Shown here: piece by piece, positions 7,395-14,286 of the stretch
Numbering within the stretch: the first letter of the stretch is position 1
How the letters are laid out: the number at the start of each line of letters is the position of its first letter
Assembly (NCBI GenBank): GCA_025454445.1
Contig: JALOOK010000037.1
Coordinates: forward strand, 1 to 16,400
Direction of reading: 5' to 3'
Length of the DNA: 16,400 bases
From: Oscillatoria sp. Prado101
GTDB taxonomy: Bacteria; Cyanobacteriota; Cyanobacteriia; Cyanobacteriales; Oscillatoriaceae
Position numbers and translations under genes: made by a program
The notes under the pieces: model-generated
Databases searched by the model: none
Seen by the model: the letters and a program-made list of their open reading frames with translations, nothing else
What the model was told of the DNA's origin: nothing

Positions 7395-7835
7395 ATGGGT
7401 TTGCAAATATTTTCTCAATTGGCATTGACTTGTAAAGATCCGATTGCTACGGAAAAGTTCTACAGCAAATACTTTGGGTTCAAGAGGGCCCGGGTGGCGG
7501 TACTGCCAGACGGCGATCAGATTGTCTTTCTCAAGATGATGGACTGCGCCTTCTACTTGGAACTGTTTAAGGCCAAAGAGGAATCTCCCATACCGCCGGC
7601 TGCCAACGATGGCTACAATTTTCCCTCGGTGCGTCAAATCGGGTTTAAAGTTGACAGCGTAGATGCTAAGCTGGCGGAAATGGGCGAGGACGCCAAAATC
7701 ACGCTCGGCCCTTTTAATTTTGAAGATTACATTCCGGGGTGGCGCACAGTTTGGCTTGCCGATCCGGACGGCAATATTGTGGAAATCAGCCAGGGATTCG
7801 CCGATGAAGATAACCCACCGCCGCTGGAGGAATAG
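7395..7835 (+). CDS. VOC superfamily (glyoxalase/bleomycin-resistance fold) protein
   Basis: The frame is open further upstream, but ATG 7395 is chosen because of AAGGAG at 7380-7385. The protein has 146 residues, one VOC unit with two beta-alpha-beta-beta-beta modules. Module 1 is about residues 5-58 (LALTCKDPIATEKFYSKYFG, YLELF) and module 2 about 80-133 (IGFKVDSVDAKLAEMG, WLADPDGNIVEIS). By eye, the four usual metal-ligand positions fall at Gln8, Glu56, Gln81 and Glu130. Both His positions are Gln, so classical glyoxalase I activity is uncertain. Position in an operon with DJ-1 and a quinone reductase favours a detoxification or binding role, by context only. Confidence 0.87.
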   Translation: MGLQIFSQLALTCKDPIATEKFYSKYFGFKRARVAVLPDGDQIVFLKMMDCAFYLELFKAKEESPIPPAANDGYNFPSVRQIGFKVDSVDAKLAEMGEDAKITLGPFNFEDYIPGWRTVWLADPDGNIVEISQGFADEDNPPPLEE

Positions 7836-7944
7836 GGTTTGTAAAGAATTGTAGCGAGGCAGGTTAAAAAAGGCTGCCACCAGAGTATGCTAGGGGAAGG
7901 CGGAAGTTAACGTCAGGCGACTTGGTACAGGAGGATATGAAGTG

Positions 7945-8631
7945 ATGTCCGAAAACAGGGGAGGAGAAACTTCTCCTGCAAGCGAAAAGCCGGTCGTGGC
8001 TGCCCACGGCAATGAGAGGCTGACTTTTTTTAGTGACGGTGTTTTTGCGATCACCATCACTCTGCTAGTCCTGGAACTGAAGGTGCCCCACATTGCAGGG
8101 GGGCCTGATGTTGGAGCGGAACTGGCAGATCAGCTGGCGGATTTACTGCCGAAATTTATCAGCCATATTATGAGCTTTTTCGTGCTGGGCATTTACTGGG
8201 TGGCTCATCACAACATATACATGTACATCATCCGCCACAACCACACGCTGCTCTGGCTGAACACCCTGTTTCTGATGTGCGTGGCGTCTATCCCCTTTCC
8301 CACAGCACTGCTGGGCGAGTACCCCGACCAGCAAATCTCGGTGCTGGCTTATGCGGGCGTGCTGATTGTAACTGGAATCGTGCTAGACTTGATTTGGTGG
8401 TACGCCACAACTCACAATCTGGTCAATGAGGGGACAGATAAAGAGTTCATTGCTTTCGTACACACCTTCAACCGGATAGCGCCCGCCTGCTATCTAGGGG
8501 CGATTGCTGTTTCTTTCTTGAACCTGAACCTGGCAAAATTAGTCTTCTTTGCGGTAGCCGCTTTCTACATTCTGCCCAACCCTCTATACCTGCGGCACTA
8601 CAAAAAGATGTCCAAACGTTTCAACGAATAA
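7945..8631 (+). CDS. TMEM175-family (DUF1211) potassium channel-like membrane protein
   Basis: This 228-residue protein carries the TMEM175 hallmark RLTFFSDGVFAI at residues 25-36 in the first transmembrane helix, followed by hydrophobic TITLLVLEL. Bacterial TMEM175 proteins are six-helix channels conducting K+ with low selectivity. Six helices can be placed at about 27-47, 72-90, 101-124, 132-153, 176-194 and 197-213. The N-terminal 24 residues are polar. An AGGAGG SD (7929-7934) could serve GTG 7942 or ATG 7945; ATG is preferred. The string ATGAAGTGATG here also encodes a two-codon ORF (ATG AAG TGA, 7937-7945) overlapping the start. It lies 109 bp after the VOC gene and before the AGE gene. 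A role in membrane potential or pH homeostasis is inferred. Confidence 0.88.
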   Translation: MSENRGGETSPASEKPVVAAHGNERLTFFSDGVFAITITLLVLELKVPHIAGGPDVGAELADQLADLLPKFISHIMSFFVLGIYWVAHHNIYMYIIRHNHTLLWLNTLFLMCVASIPFPTALLGEYPDQQISVLAYAGVLIVTGIVLDLIWWYATTHNLVNEGTDKEFIAFVHTFNRIAPACYLGAIAVSFLNLNLAKLVFFAVAAFYILPNPLYLRHYKKMSKRFNE

Positions 8632-8632
8632 A

Positions 8633-8647
8633 CATCCCAAAGGGATG
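8633..8647 (+). other. Short hairpin after the TMEM175-like gene
   Basis: CATCCC (8633-8638) and GGGATG (8642-8647) pair around AAA, directly after the TAA at 8629-8631. There is no T-run, so terminator function is weakly supported. Confidence 0.35.
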
Positions 8648-8708
8648 GCAGACGCTCAAAGACAGTTGGGGAATGTGATACACTTACTGTAGTTTTGGAG
8701 GCCCTTTA

Positions 8709-10532
8709 GTGGAGCGCGTGAATTTTTCCTTCTCGGACACGATAGGTGGCTACGTCACTTACTTTAACCGCGCTGAGAAAGCCTTTGGCATCAAGACCTC
8801 AGATGGGCGGGAATATAAGGCTTACCTGTCCCCGACAACTTGGGGGCGAATCGCCCAAAATTTGGAAGAGGGGTACATTGACGCTACGCAGCGGTTTAAC
8901 GAATTGTTAACACCGGGCCAGCACGTTTTTGCCTATGGGGTCTTTTACCCAAAAGGGGACGGGTACAAGTTTGAAGTCAAATCGATGATATTTCCGGGTG
9001 ACGCCCCCGGCAAATACCGGCACGAAGAACAGGATTGGTGGGTCAAGCAAGTGCGATCGCTAGCCGACTCGTACCTGAAATGGCAGTTTAACTACCCGAA
9101 TGAGGCGATTGACTATGGGGAATACCGCACATTCCTCAACCTGGCCGGCAGCAAAAAGCAGGACGACTTCCTGCAAGAAACCGACACCATTTCCCGCTTG
9201 GTGTACGGGTTTGCTTCCGCCTTTATGATGACCGGCGAAGACCGCTTCCTGGAAGGCGCAGAAAAAGGCACGGAATACCTGCGCGACCACATGCGGTTTT
9301 ACGACCCCGATGAAGACCTGATTTACTGGTATCACGGCATCAAGGTAACGGGAAAACGGGAGCAAAAACTGCTGGTATCGGAGTTTAGCGACGATTACGA
9401 CTGCATTCCCGCCTACGAACAAATATACGCCCTAGCCGGCCCGATTCAAACCTACCGGGCGAGCGGCGATCCGCGCATCCTTAAAGATGCCGAGATGACC
9501 ATCGATTTGTTTAACAAATTCTATTTAGATAAAGAACTCGGCGGCTATTTTTCCCACATCGACCCCATCACCCTTGACCCCCGCGCGGAATCCCTCGGTC
9601 ACAACCGCGCCCGCAAGAACTGGAACTCTGTGGGCGACCACGCACCGGCGTACCTGATCAACTTGTATCTGGCAACTGGTGAAAAGGCATACGCCGACAT
9701 GCTGGAGTACACCTTCGACACCATTGAGGCGTATTTCCCGGACTACGAAAACAGCCCGTTTGTCCAGGAAAAATTCATGGAAGACTGGAGCGCCGACCAA
9801 ACCTGGGGCTGGCAGCAAGACCGCGCCGTTGTCGGCCACAACCTGAAAATTGCCTGGAACCTGATGCGGATGCAAAGCCTGACGCCCAAAGACAAGTATG
9901 TGGCTTTTGCTGAAAAAATTGCCGCACTGATGCCGGATGCTGGCAGCGACCGGCAGCGCGGCGGCTGGTACGATGTGGTAGAGCGCGTCAAGCACGAAGG
10001 AGAAGATTTCCACAGCTTTGTCTGGCACGACCGCAAAGCTTGGTGGCAGCAAGAGCAAGCGATTTTAGCTTACCTGATCCTGCACGGTTTGTTCAAGAAA
10101 GAAGAATACTTGAAGCACGCCCGCGAAGCTGCTGCCTTCTACAACGCCCACTTCCTCGACCATGACGACAGCGGGGTGTACTTCAATGTGCTGGCAAATG
10201 GGCTGCCTTTCTTGATGGGAACTGAACGCTTCAAAGGCAGCCACTCGATGAGCGGCTATCACTCAATGGAGCTGTGCTACCTGGCTGCGGTTTACACCAA
10301 TTTGCTGATTACCAAGCAGCCGATGGACTTCTACTTCAAGCCGGTGCCGGGCGGATTTAAGGACAGCATCCTGCGGGTGTCGCCAGATATCCTGCCACCG
10401 GGAAGCATTAAGATTGGTGCTTGTGAAATTGACGGACAGCCCTATACCGACTACGACGCTGACGCCCTGACGGTGAAGCTGCCAGACACCAAAGAGCGCG
10501 TGAAAGTCAAGGTCACTATTGTCCCACAATAG
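8709..10532 (+). CDS. AGE-superfamily epimerase/isomerase-like protein with OB-like N-domain
   Basis: The start is GTG, set by GGAGG at 8697-8701 seven bases upstream. The 607-residue product has three parts. Residues 1-110 are beta-rich and resemble an OB or cold-shock domain (GGYVTYFNRAEKAFGIKTSDG-like opening, LTPGQHVFAYG later). Residues about 110-540 match the (alpha/alpha)6 barrel of N-acylglucosamine/cellobiose 2-epimerases and mannose isomerases. Residues about 545-607 form a small beta-rich tail. Candidate catalytic His residues are His311, His377 (GHNLKIAWNL) and His518 (GYHSMEL); see also WHDRKAWWQQEQA at 439-451. The Glu residues usually following some of these appear replaced, so 2-epimerase activity should not be assumed. 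A homologue lies beside the STAS and glgX genes in the Synechocystis icfG cluster, as I recall. Confidence 0.85.
   Translation: MERVNFSFSDTIGGYVTYFNRAEKAFGIKTSDGREYKAYLSPTTWGRIAQNLEEGYIDATQRFNELLTPGQHVFAYGVFYPKGDGYKFEVKSMIFPGDAPGKYRHEEQDWWVKQVRSLADSYLKWQFNYPNEAIDYGEYRTFLNLAGSKKQDDFLQETDTISRLVYGFASAFMMTGEDRFLEGAEKGTEYLRDHMRFYDPDEDLIYWYHGIKVTGKREQKLLVSEFSDDYDCIPAYEQIYALAGPIQTYRASGDPRILKDAEMTIDLFNKFYLDKELGGYFSHIDPITLDPRAESLGHNRARKNWNSVGDHAPAYLINLYLATGEKAYADMLEYTFDTIEAYFPDYENSPFVQEKFMEDWSADQTWGWQQDRAVVGHNLKIAWNLMRMQSLTPKDKYVAFAEKIAALMPDAGSDRQRGGWYDVVERVKHEGEDFHSFVWHDRKAWWQQEQAILAYLILHGLFKKEEYLKHAREAAAFYNAHFLDHDDSGVYFNVLANGLPFLMGTERFKGSHSMSGYHSMELCYLAAVYTNLLITKQPMDFYFKPVPGGFKDSILRVSPDILPPGSIKIGACEIDGQPYTDYDADALTVKLPDTKERVKVKVTIVPQ
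9053..9060. repeat. HIP1 octamer GCGATCGC
   Basis: Exact GCGATCGC palindrome inside the AGE gene. HIP1 is strongly overrepresented in many cyanobacterial genomes, so it supports the taxonomic reading. Confidence 0.8.
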
Positions 10533-10547
10533 CTGGGAAAGCAGTCG

Positions 10548-10582
10548 GGCGATAGCCTTCTCTTGAAGAGAGGGCTATTGCC
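10548..10582 (+). terminator. Long hairpin after the AGE gene (terminator or processing element)
   Basis: GGCGATAGCCTTCTC (10548-10562) pairs with GAGAGGGCTATTGCC (10568-10582) over 15 positions, including two G-T wobbles, around loop TTGAA. It begins 16 bp after the AGE stop. No T-tract follows, so it is better seen as an mRNA 3'-end stabiliser, processing site or attenuator than as a standard intrinsic terminator. Confidence 0.55.
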
Positions 10583-10665
10583 GTCACTGCAAACTTACAA
10601 CTGTAGGGGGATGCCGCACTCTCCTACTTTTATATATATGGTTCGCCAATCTATCGAGAATAAAG

Positions 10666-11004
10666 ATGGACATTAAGATCAAAAAGGTCGAAGAAATAAA
10701 CGTGGTCGAGTTGGCCGGTGACATAGATGCAAGTACGGCACCGCCGGTGCAAGAGAAGGTTTTGCCGCTGGCCGAACCGCAGGCCAAGATCCTGATCGAT
10801 ATGAGCAAAGTTCCTTTCATGTCTAGTGCCGGTTTGCGGGTGCTGCTGTCGGTACACCGGCAGGCGACTGCCAGAGAGGCCCAACTGGTACTGGTGGGGC
10901 TTTCAGAAGAGATACAAGACACCATGTCCGTTACCGGATTCCTGGAATTTTTTACGACTTGCGATACTCAGGAGTCAGGATTAGAAGCGCTTAAAAATGC
11001 GTGA
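10666..11004 (+). CDS. STAS-domain anti-sigma-factor antagonist (Slr1856-like)
   Basis: This 112-residue protein is a single STAS domain of the SpoIIAA/RsbV type. It has the opening strand IKKVEEINVVELAGDIDAST, the nucleotide/phosphorylation loop KILIDMSKVPFMSSAGLRVL, and a C-terminal helix region. The phosphoacceptor candidate is Ser54 in MSSAG; from memory, Slr1856 of Synechocystis is phosphorylated at Ser54 by its RsbW-like kinase, which would match exactly. Unphosphorylated STAS proteins bind the anti-sigma kinase and release its partner. The gene lies between the AGE gene and glgX, 83 bp before the latter. SD is weak. A TATATAT stretch at about 10631-10638 could hold a -10 box, but no -35 was recognised. 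Confidence 0.92.
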   Translation: MDIKIKKVEEINVVELAGDIDASTAPPVQEKVLPLAEPQAKILIDMSKVPFMSSAGLRVLLSVHRQATAREAQLVLVGLSEEIQDTMSVTGFLEFFTTCDTQESGLEALKNA

Positions 11005-11039
11005 ATAATTCTTGTGGATGAACTTGGATATTTTTCATA

Positions 11040-11066
11040 ATTAATCGGGGTAACTCCCCGCTTAAT
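11040..11066 (+). promoter_or_regulatory. Inverted repeat in the glgX leader
   Basis: ATTAATCGGGG (11040-11050) and CCCCGCTTAAT (11056-11066) are inverted with one mismatch in 11 positions and loop TAACT. The repeat sits 22 bp before the glgX ATG, between the STAS gene and glgX. It could be an operator, a translational hairpin or a weak terminator; only partial T-richness follows. Confidence 0.5.
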
Positions 11067-11087
11067 CTTTCATTAAAAGGGTATGTA

Positions 11088-13205
11088 ATGGAGCGAATAG
11101 ACAGTCAACCCACACACAAATACGGCGACTTCAAGCTGCGGAGGGGGCGGCCCCTTCCTTTCGGTGCCAACATCGTGCCCGGTGGCGTCAACTTCTCGAT
11201 TTTTTCCAGTTACGCCACATCTTGCACGCTGGTGCTGTTCCAAAAGCACGCTTCCGAACCAATGGCGGAAATTCCCTTCCCGGACGAGTTCCGGATTGGG
11301 AATGTCTTCAGCATGATCGTCTTCGACCTGGATTACGAAAACATCGAATACGGCTACCGCATGGACGGGCCTTTCAATCCTAAGGAAGGGCAGTGGTTTG
11401 ACTCCAGCAAAGTTCTCATGGACCCCTACGCCAAACTGATTGGGGGGCGGGACATTTGGGGAAAAACTCCAGACTGGAGCGACATCTACCACCACCGGGC
11501 TCGCATTGCCTTAGACGATTTTGACTGGGAAGATGACCGCCCTCTGGAAATCGATCCGGAAGACCAGATTATCTACGAAATGCACGTCCGCAGCTTTACC
11601 CGCCACCCTTCCTCCGGGGTGAAGCATCTGGGCACTTTTGCGGGCATCAGGGCCAAAATTCCTTACCTCAAGGAACTGGGCGTCAATGCTATTGAATTGA
11701 TGCCGGTGTACGAGTTTGATGAATTTGAAAACAGTCGGCCCAACCCCGTCAAACCGGGTGAAATGCTGTTGAATTACTGGGGCTACAGCACCGTTGGCTT
11801 CTTTGCCCCCAAAGCCGGTTACGCCGCTACCGGCAAGCTGGGGATGCAGATGGACGAGTTCAAAACCCTCGTCAAAGACTTGCACAGAAACGGCATTGAA
11901 GTCATTCTCGACGTTGTTTTCAACCACACAGCGGAAGGCAACGAGAACGGTCCCTATATCTCTTTCCGGGGGATTGACAACAAAACCTACTATATGCTAA
12001 CCCCGGACGGTTACTATTTCAACTTCAGCGGTTGCGGCAATACCCTCAACTGCAACAACCCAATTGTGCGCAATATGGTGCTCGATTGCCTGCGCTATTG
12101 GGCGGCTGAGTATCACATTGACGGCTTCCGCTTTGATTTGGCTTCCATTCTGGGGCGCGACCCCTGGGGCGCACCTCTGCAAAACCCCCCACTGCTAGAA
12201 ACTTTAGCCTTTGACCCGATTCTGGCGAAGTGCAAATTAATTGCCGAAGCGTGGGATGCCGGCGGACTTTATCAGGTGGGCTCTTTCCCCGCTTTCGGGC
12301 GCTGGGCGGAGTGGAACGGCAAGTACCGCGACAGCATTCGCAAATTCCTCAAAGGGGATGGCACGGTTGGGGATATCGCCCAGCGGCTGCAGGGTTCGCC
12401 GGACTTGTATGCGTGGGAAGGTCGCGGACCGGCAACATCGATTAATTTCATCACAGCCCACGACGGTTTTACGCTGATGGATTTGGTTTCCTACAACGGC
12501 AAACACAACGAAGCCAACGGCGAAAACAATAACGACGGCACTAACGATAACGACAGCTGGAATTGCGGTTGGGAAGGCCCGACCGACGCTCCGGGAATCA
12601 ACGCCCTGCGCAAGCGGCAGATGAAAAATGCCGTGGCAATTCTTATGGTGAGCCAGGGAGTGCCGATGATTCTCATGGGAGATGAAGTGGGGCGCACCCA
12701 GCACGGCAACAACAACACCTACTGCCACGATAATGAACTCAACTGGCAGGACTGGAACCTGTTAAAAACCAACGCCGATCTCTTTAAGTTTTTCAAGCAC
12801 TGCATTGCCTTCCGCAAGGCTCACCCGGTGCTGAGAAACCGCCACCACTTCCAGAATCGGGATTATGCCGGCAGCGGTTATGCTGATATTACCTGGCACG
12901 GCACCCAAGCCTGGAACGCTGACTGGTCTCCTTCCAGCCGCACCCTGGCGTTTATGCTGTGCGGCAAACACGCAAAAGCCGCTACGGTGACGGATAATTA
13001 TATCTATGTCGCCATGAACATGCACTGGGAGAGCCACTGGTTTGAAATACCGGGCTTGCCACCAGGGATGCAGTGGCGCGTGTTTGCCAACACCGGCGCT
13101 CCCTCACCGGAGGACAGCTGGGAACCAGGTCAGGAGCAGGTGCTCGACAACCAGCACGGATTGCTCTTGGGCGACCGATCTGTGGTAATTTTGGTAGGCA
13201 AATAA
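11088..13205 (+). CDS. glgX: Glycogen debranching enzyme GlgX (isoamylase type)
   Basis: At 705 residues this is a full-length GH13 subfamily 11 debranching enzyme, which hydrolyses alpha-1,6 branches of glycogen, chiefly on phosphorylase-trimmed chains. A CBM48-like N-domain covers about 15-130 (RPLPFGANIVPGGVNFSIFS). The catalytic barrel starts near IIYEMHVRSFTRH (161-173). The four GH13 regions are DVVFNH (275-280), GFRFDLAS (346-353, nucleophile Asp350), LIAEAWD (384-390, acid/base Glu387) and FITAHDGFTL (454-463, transition-state Asp459). A beta-sandwich C-domain follows. An AGGG stretch lies about eight bases before the ATG. STAS genes on both sides strongly suggest regulatory linkage with the partner-switching module. 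A glgX gene occupies the same position in the Synechocystis icfG cluster (from memory, slr1857). Confidence 0.95.
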   Translation: MERIDSQPTHKYGDFKLRRGRPLPFGANIVPGGVNFSIFSSYATSCTLVLFQKHASEPMAEIPFPDEFRIGNVFSMIVFDLDYENIEYGYRMDGPFNPKEGQWFDSSKVLMDPYAKLIGGRDIWGKTPDWSDIYHHRARIALDDFDWEDDRPLEIDPEDQIIYEMHVRSFTRHPSSGVKHLGTFAGIRAKIPYLKELGVNAIELMPVYEFDEFENSRPNPVKPGEMLLNYWGYSTVGFFAPKAGYAATGKLGMQMDEFKTLVKDLHRNGIEVILDVVFNHTAEGNENGPYISFRGIDNKTYYMLTPDGYYFNFSGCGNTLNCNNPIVRNMVLDCLRYWAAEYHIDGFRFDLASILGRDPWGAPLQNPPLLETLAFDPILAKCKLIAEAWDAGGLYQVGSFPAFGRWAEWNGKYRDSIRKFLKGDGTVGDIAQRLQGSPDLYAWEGRGPATSINFITAHDGFTLMDLVSYNGKHNEANGENNNDGTNDNDSWNCGWEGPTDAPGINALRKRQMKNAVAILMVSQGVPMILMGDEVGRTQHGNNNTYCHDNELNWQDWNLLKTNADLFKFFKHCIAFRKAHPVLRNRHHFQNRDYAGSGYADITWHGTQAWNADWSPSSRTLAFMLCGKHAKAATVTDNYIYVAMNMHWESHWFEIPGLPPGMQWRVFANTGAPSPEDSWEPGQEQVLDNQHGLLLGDRSVVILVGK

Positions 13206-13267
13206 AGTGTGAGGGTGAAGCGTGAAGTGCCTTAAATTAATGGCGTTGCATATTCTGGGCATGAAGA

Positions 13268-13310
13268 ACCCCACCCCCCAACCCCCTCCCCGAAAAGCGG
13301 GGAGGGGGAG
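13268..13310 (+). repeat. C-rich/G-rich hairpin repeat after glgX
   Basis: CCCCCTCCCCG (13282-13292) and CGGGGAGGGGG (13298-13308) form a perfect 11-bp stem with loop AAAAG. A leading CCCCACCCCCCAA tract belongs to the same widely dispersed cyanobacterial repeat family. It lies about 60 bp after the glgX stop and could end or stabilise that transcript. Confidence 0.75.
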
Positions 13311-13440
13311 AAAGAGAAGGGGGTTTTGGTGAGATCGTCTTGTCTTACTGCAACGCCAAATTAATCACTTCACCTTTCTCTTAATATTTTTCATGGCACT
13401 GTTTTCGCACAACTGACAGCAAACCGCGTAACAACTAACT

Positions 13441-13782
13441 ATGGCTTTCAACGCAACGCTAGATACGTCTATTCCTGGAATCGCTAAAATCACCTTGGCT
13501 GGAGATCTGGATGCCAGCACAGCGCCGGTGTTCAAAGAGGCGGTGGAAAAAGCCGCTACCGAGAATCCGAAGCGCCTGGTACTGATGATGGAAGAACTGG
13601 ACTATATGGCCAGTGCCGGTCTGCGGATACTGATGTTCGCTAAGCAAAAAATGAGTGAGGATACGGACATCTATATGATTGGCGCTCAGGAGACGGTAGA
13701 GGGCACTATAGAAAAGACGGGTTTCAACACAGCTGTGATTATGCTCAAGGAGTATGACGCTTCGCAAATAGAAAGCGTCTAG
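13441..13782 (+). CDS. STAS-domain anti-sigma-factor antagonist (Slr1859-like)
   Basis: This 113-residue protein is a second STAS domain of the SpoIIAA/RsbV type: AKITLAGDLDASTAPVFKEA, then RLVLMMEELDYMASAGLRIL. The phosphoacceptor candidate is Ser58 in MASAG; the Synechocystis counterpart Slr1859 is, as I recall, phosphorylated at Ser57. The aspartate/serine pair found in the loop of the first STAS gene (DMS) is MEE here, so the two proteins may differ in kinase affinity. No SD is visible before ATG. It lies 235 bp after glgX and 504 bp before the kinase gene, both gaps filled with repeats. The two STAS proteins share sequence through the whole domain and are probably old paralogues. Confidence 0.92.
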   Translation: MAFNATLDTSIPGIAKITLAGDLDASTAPVFKEAVEKAATENPKRLVLMMEELDYMASAGLRILMFAKQKMSEDTDIYMIGAQETVEGTIEKTGFNTAVIMLKEYDASQIESV

Positions 13783-13810
13783 TCGGTCAACTCATCCCGG
13801 AAATGACAAA

Positions 13811-13839
13811 AAACCGGGTTTCTTAAAGAAACCCGGTTT
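13811..13839 (+). repeat. AGAAACCCGGTTTCTT palindromic repeat, copy 5
   Basis: AAACCGGGTTTCTT (13811-13824) and AAGAAACCCGGTTT (13826-13839) are perfect inverted arms around one A, 28 bp after the second STAS gene. It is the same palindrome as at 3534, 4100 and 4519-4670. Confidence 0.85.
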
Positions 13840-13874
13840 CTGGAAGACCTGTCCCTCACTGGCGACTTCTGCTA

Positions 13875-14030
13875 TTAGCCCCAAGGTTTGTAGTAGGGCT
13901 TTAGCCCCAAGGTTTGTAGTAGGGCTTTAGCCCCAAGGTTTGTAGTAGGGCTTTAGCCCCAAAGTTGCTTTAGCCCCAAAGTTTGTAGTAGGGCTTTAGC
14001 CCCAAAGTTTGTAGTAGGGCTTTAGCCCCA
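13875..14030 (+). repeat. 26-bp tandem repeat array (TTAGCCCCAAGGTTTGTAGT...)
   Basis: Five full 26-bp units start at 13875, 13901, 13927, 13970 and 13996. A 17-bp truncated unit lies at 13953 and a 9-bp partial unit at 14022. The first three units read CCCCAAGG and the later ones CCCCAAAG. At each junction GGGCTTTAGCCC forms a short hairpin. No spacers are present, so it is not CRISPR. Confidence 0.9.
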
Positions 14031-14124
14031 CAACTTGCCGGCGGGCTGAGAGTGATTCTGGCGATTCAGGGTGCTGGTAAATACATCTGCTCAATTCCAG
14101 CGTCAAGTGTGCGTCTCACTTTTA

Positions 14125-14166
14125 TCACCCCCTCACCCCCTCCCCGCCCACAAGGGTAGAGGGGGA
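14125..14166 (+). repeat. Second C-rich/G-rich hairpin repeat
   Basis: CCCCCTC (14136-14142) and GAGGGGG (14159-14165) form a 7-bp stem in a sequence beginning CACCCCCTCACCCCCTCCCC. It is related to the copy at 13268 but has an imperfect inner part. Confidence 0.65.
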
Positions 14167-14286
14167 GTAATAAGAGGATATGTGGTAGATTTGCGTGCAG
14201 TGAGATGCTGCCTATCTTGAGTGAAATAGGTCAGGACAAGACCAATCAAACACAGTTTACTTAGTTGATAATTTTGGCATTTGGCT
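14167..14286. other. Leader region before the RsbW-like gene
   Basis: About 120 bp between the repeats and the kinase start codon. A GATAAT hexamer at 14267-14272 is the best -10 candidate, but no -35 with normal spacing and no SD was seen. Nothing else is recognisable. Confidence 0.3.

Noticed and set aside
7236..7880. 214-residue open frame on the - strand over the DJ-1 and VOC genes
   Set aside because: It is antisense to two well-recognised proteins, has no family features, and its composition matches a shadow of the coding strand.
9525..10058. 177-residue open frame on the - strand inside the AGE gene
   Set aside because: It lies wholly opposite a clear coding sequence and shows no recognisable domain.
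12237..12728. 163-residue open frame on the - strand inside glgX
   Set aside because: It is antisense to conserved GH13 motifs, with a low-complexity valine-rich product typical of a shadow frame.
13875..14030. Possible CRISPR array
   Set aside because: The units are directly adjacent 26-mers with no unique spacers, and no cas genes are nearby.
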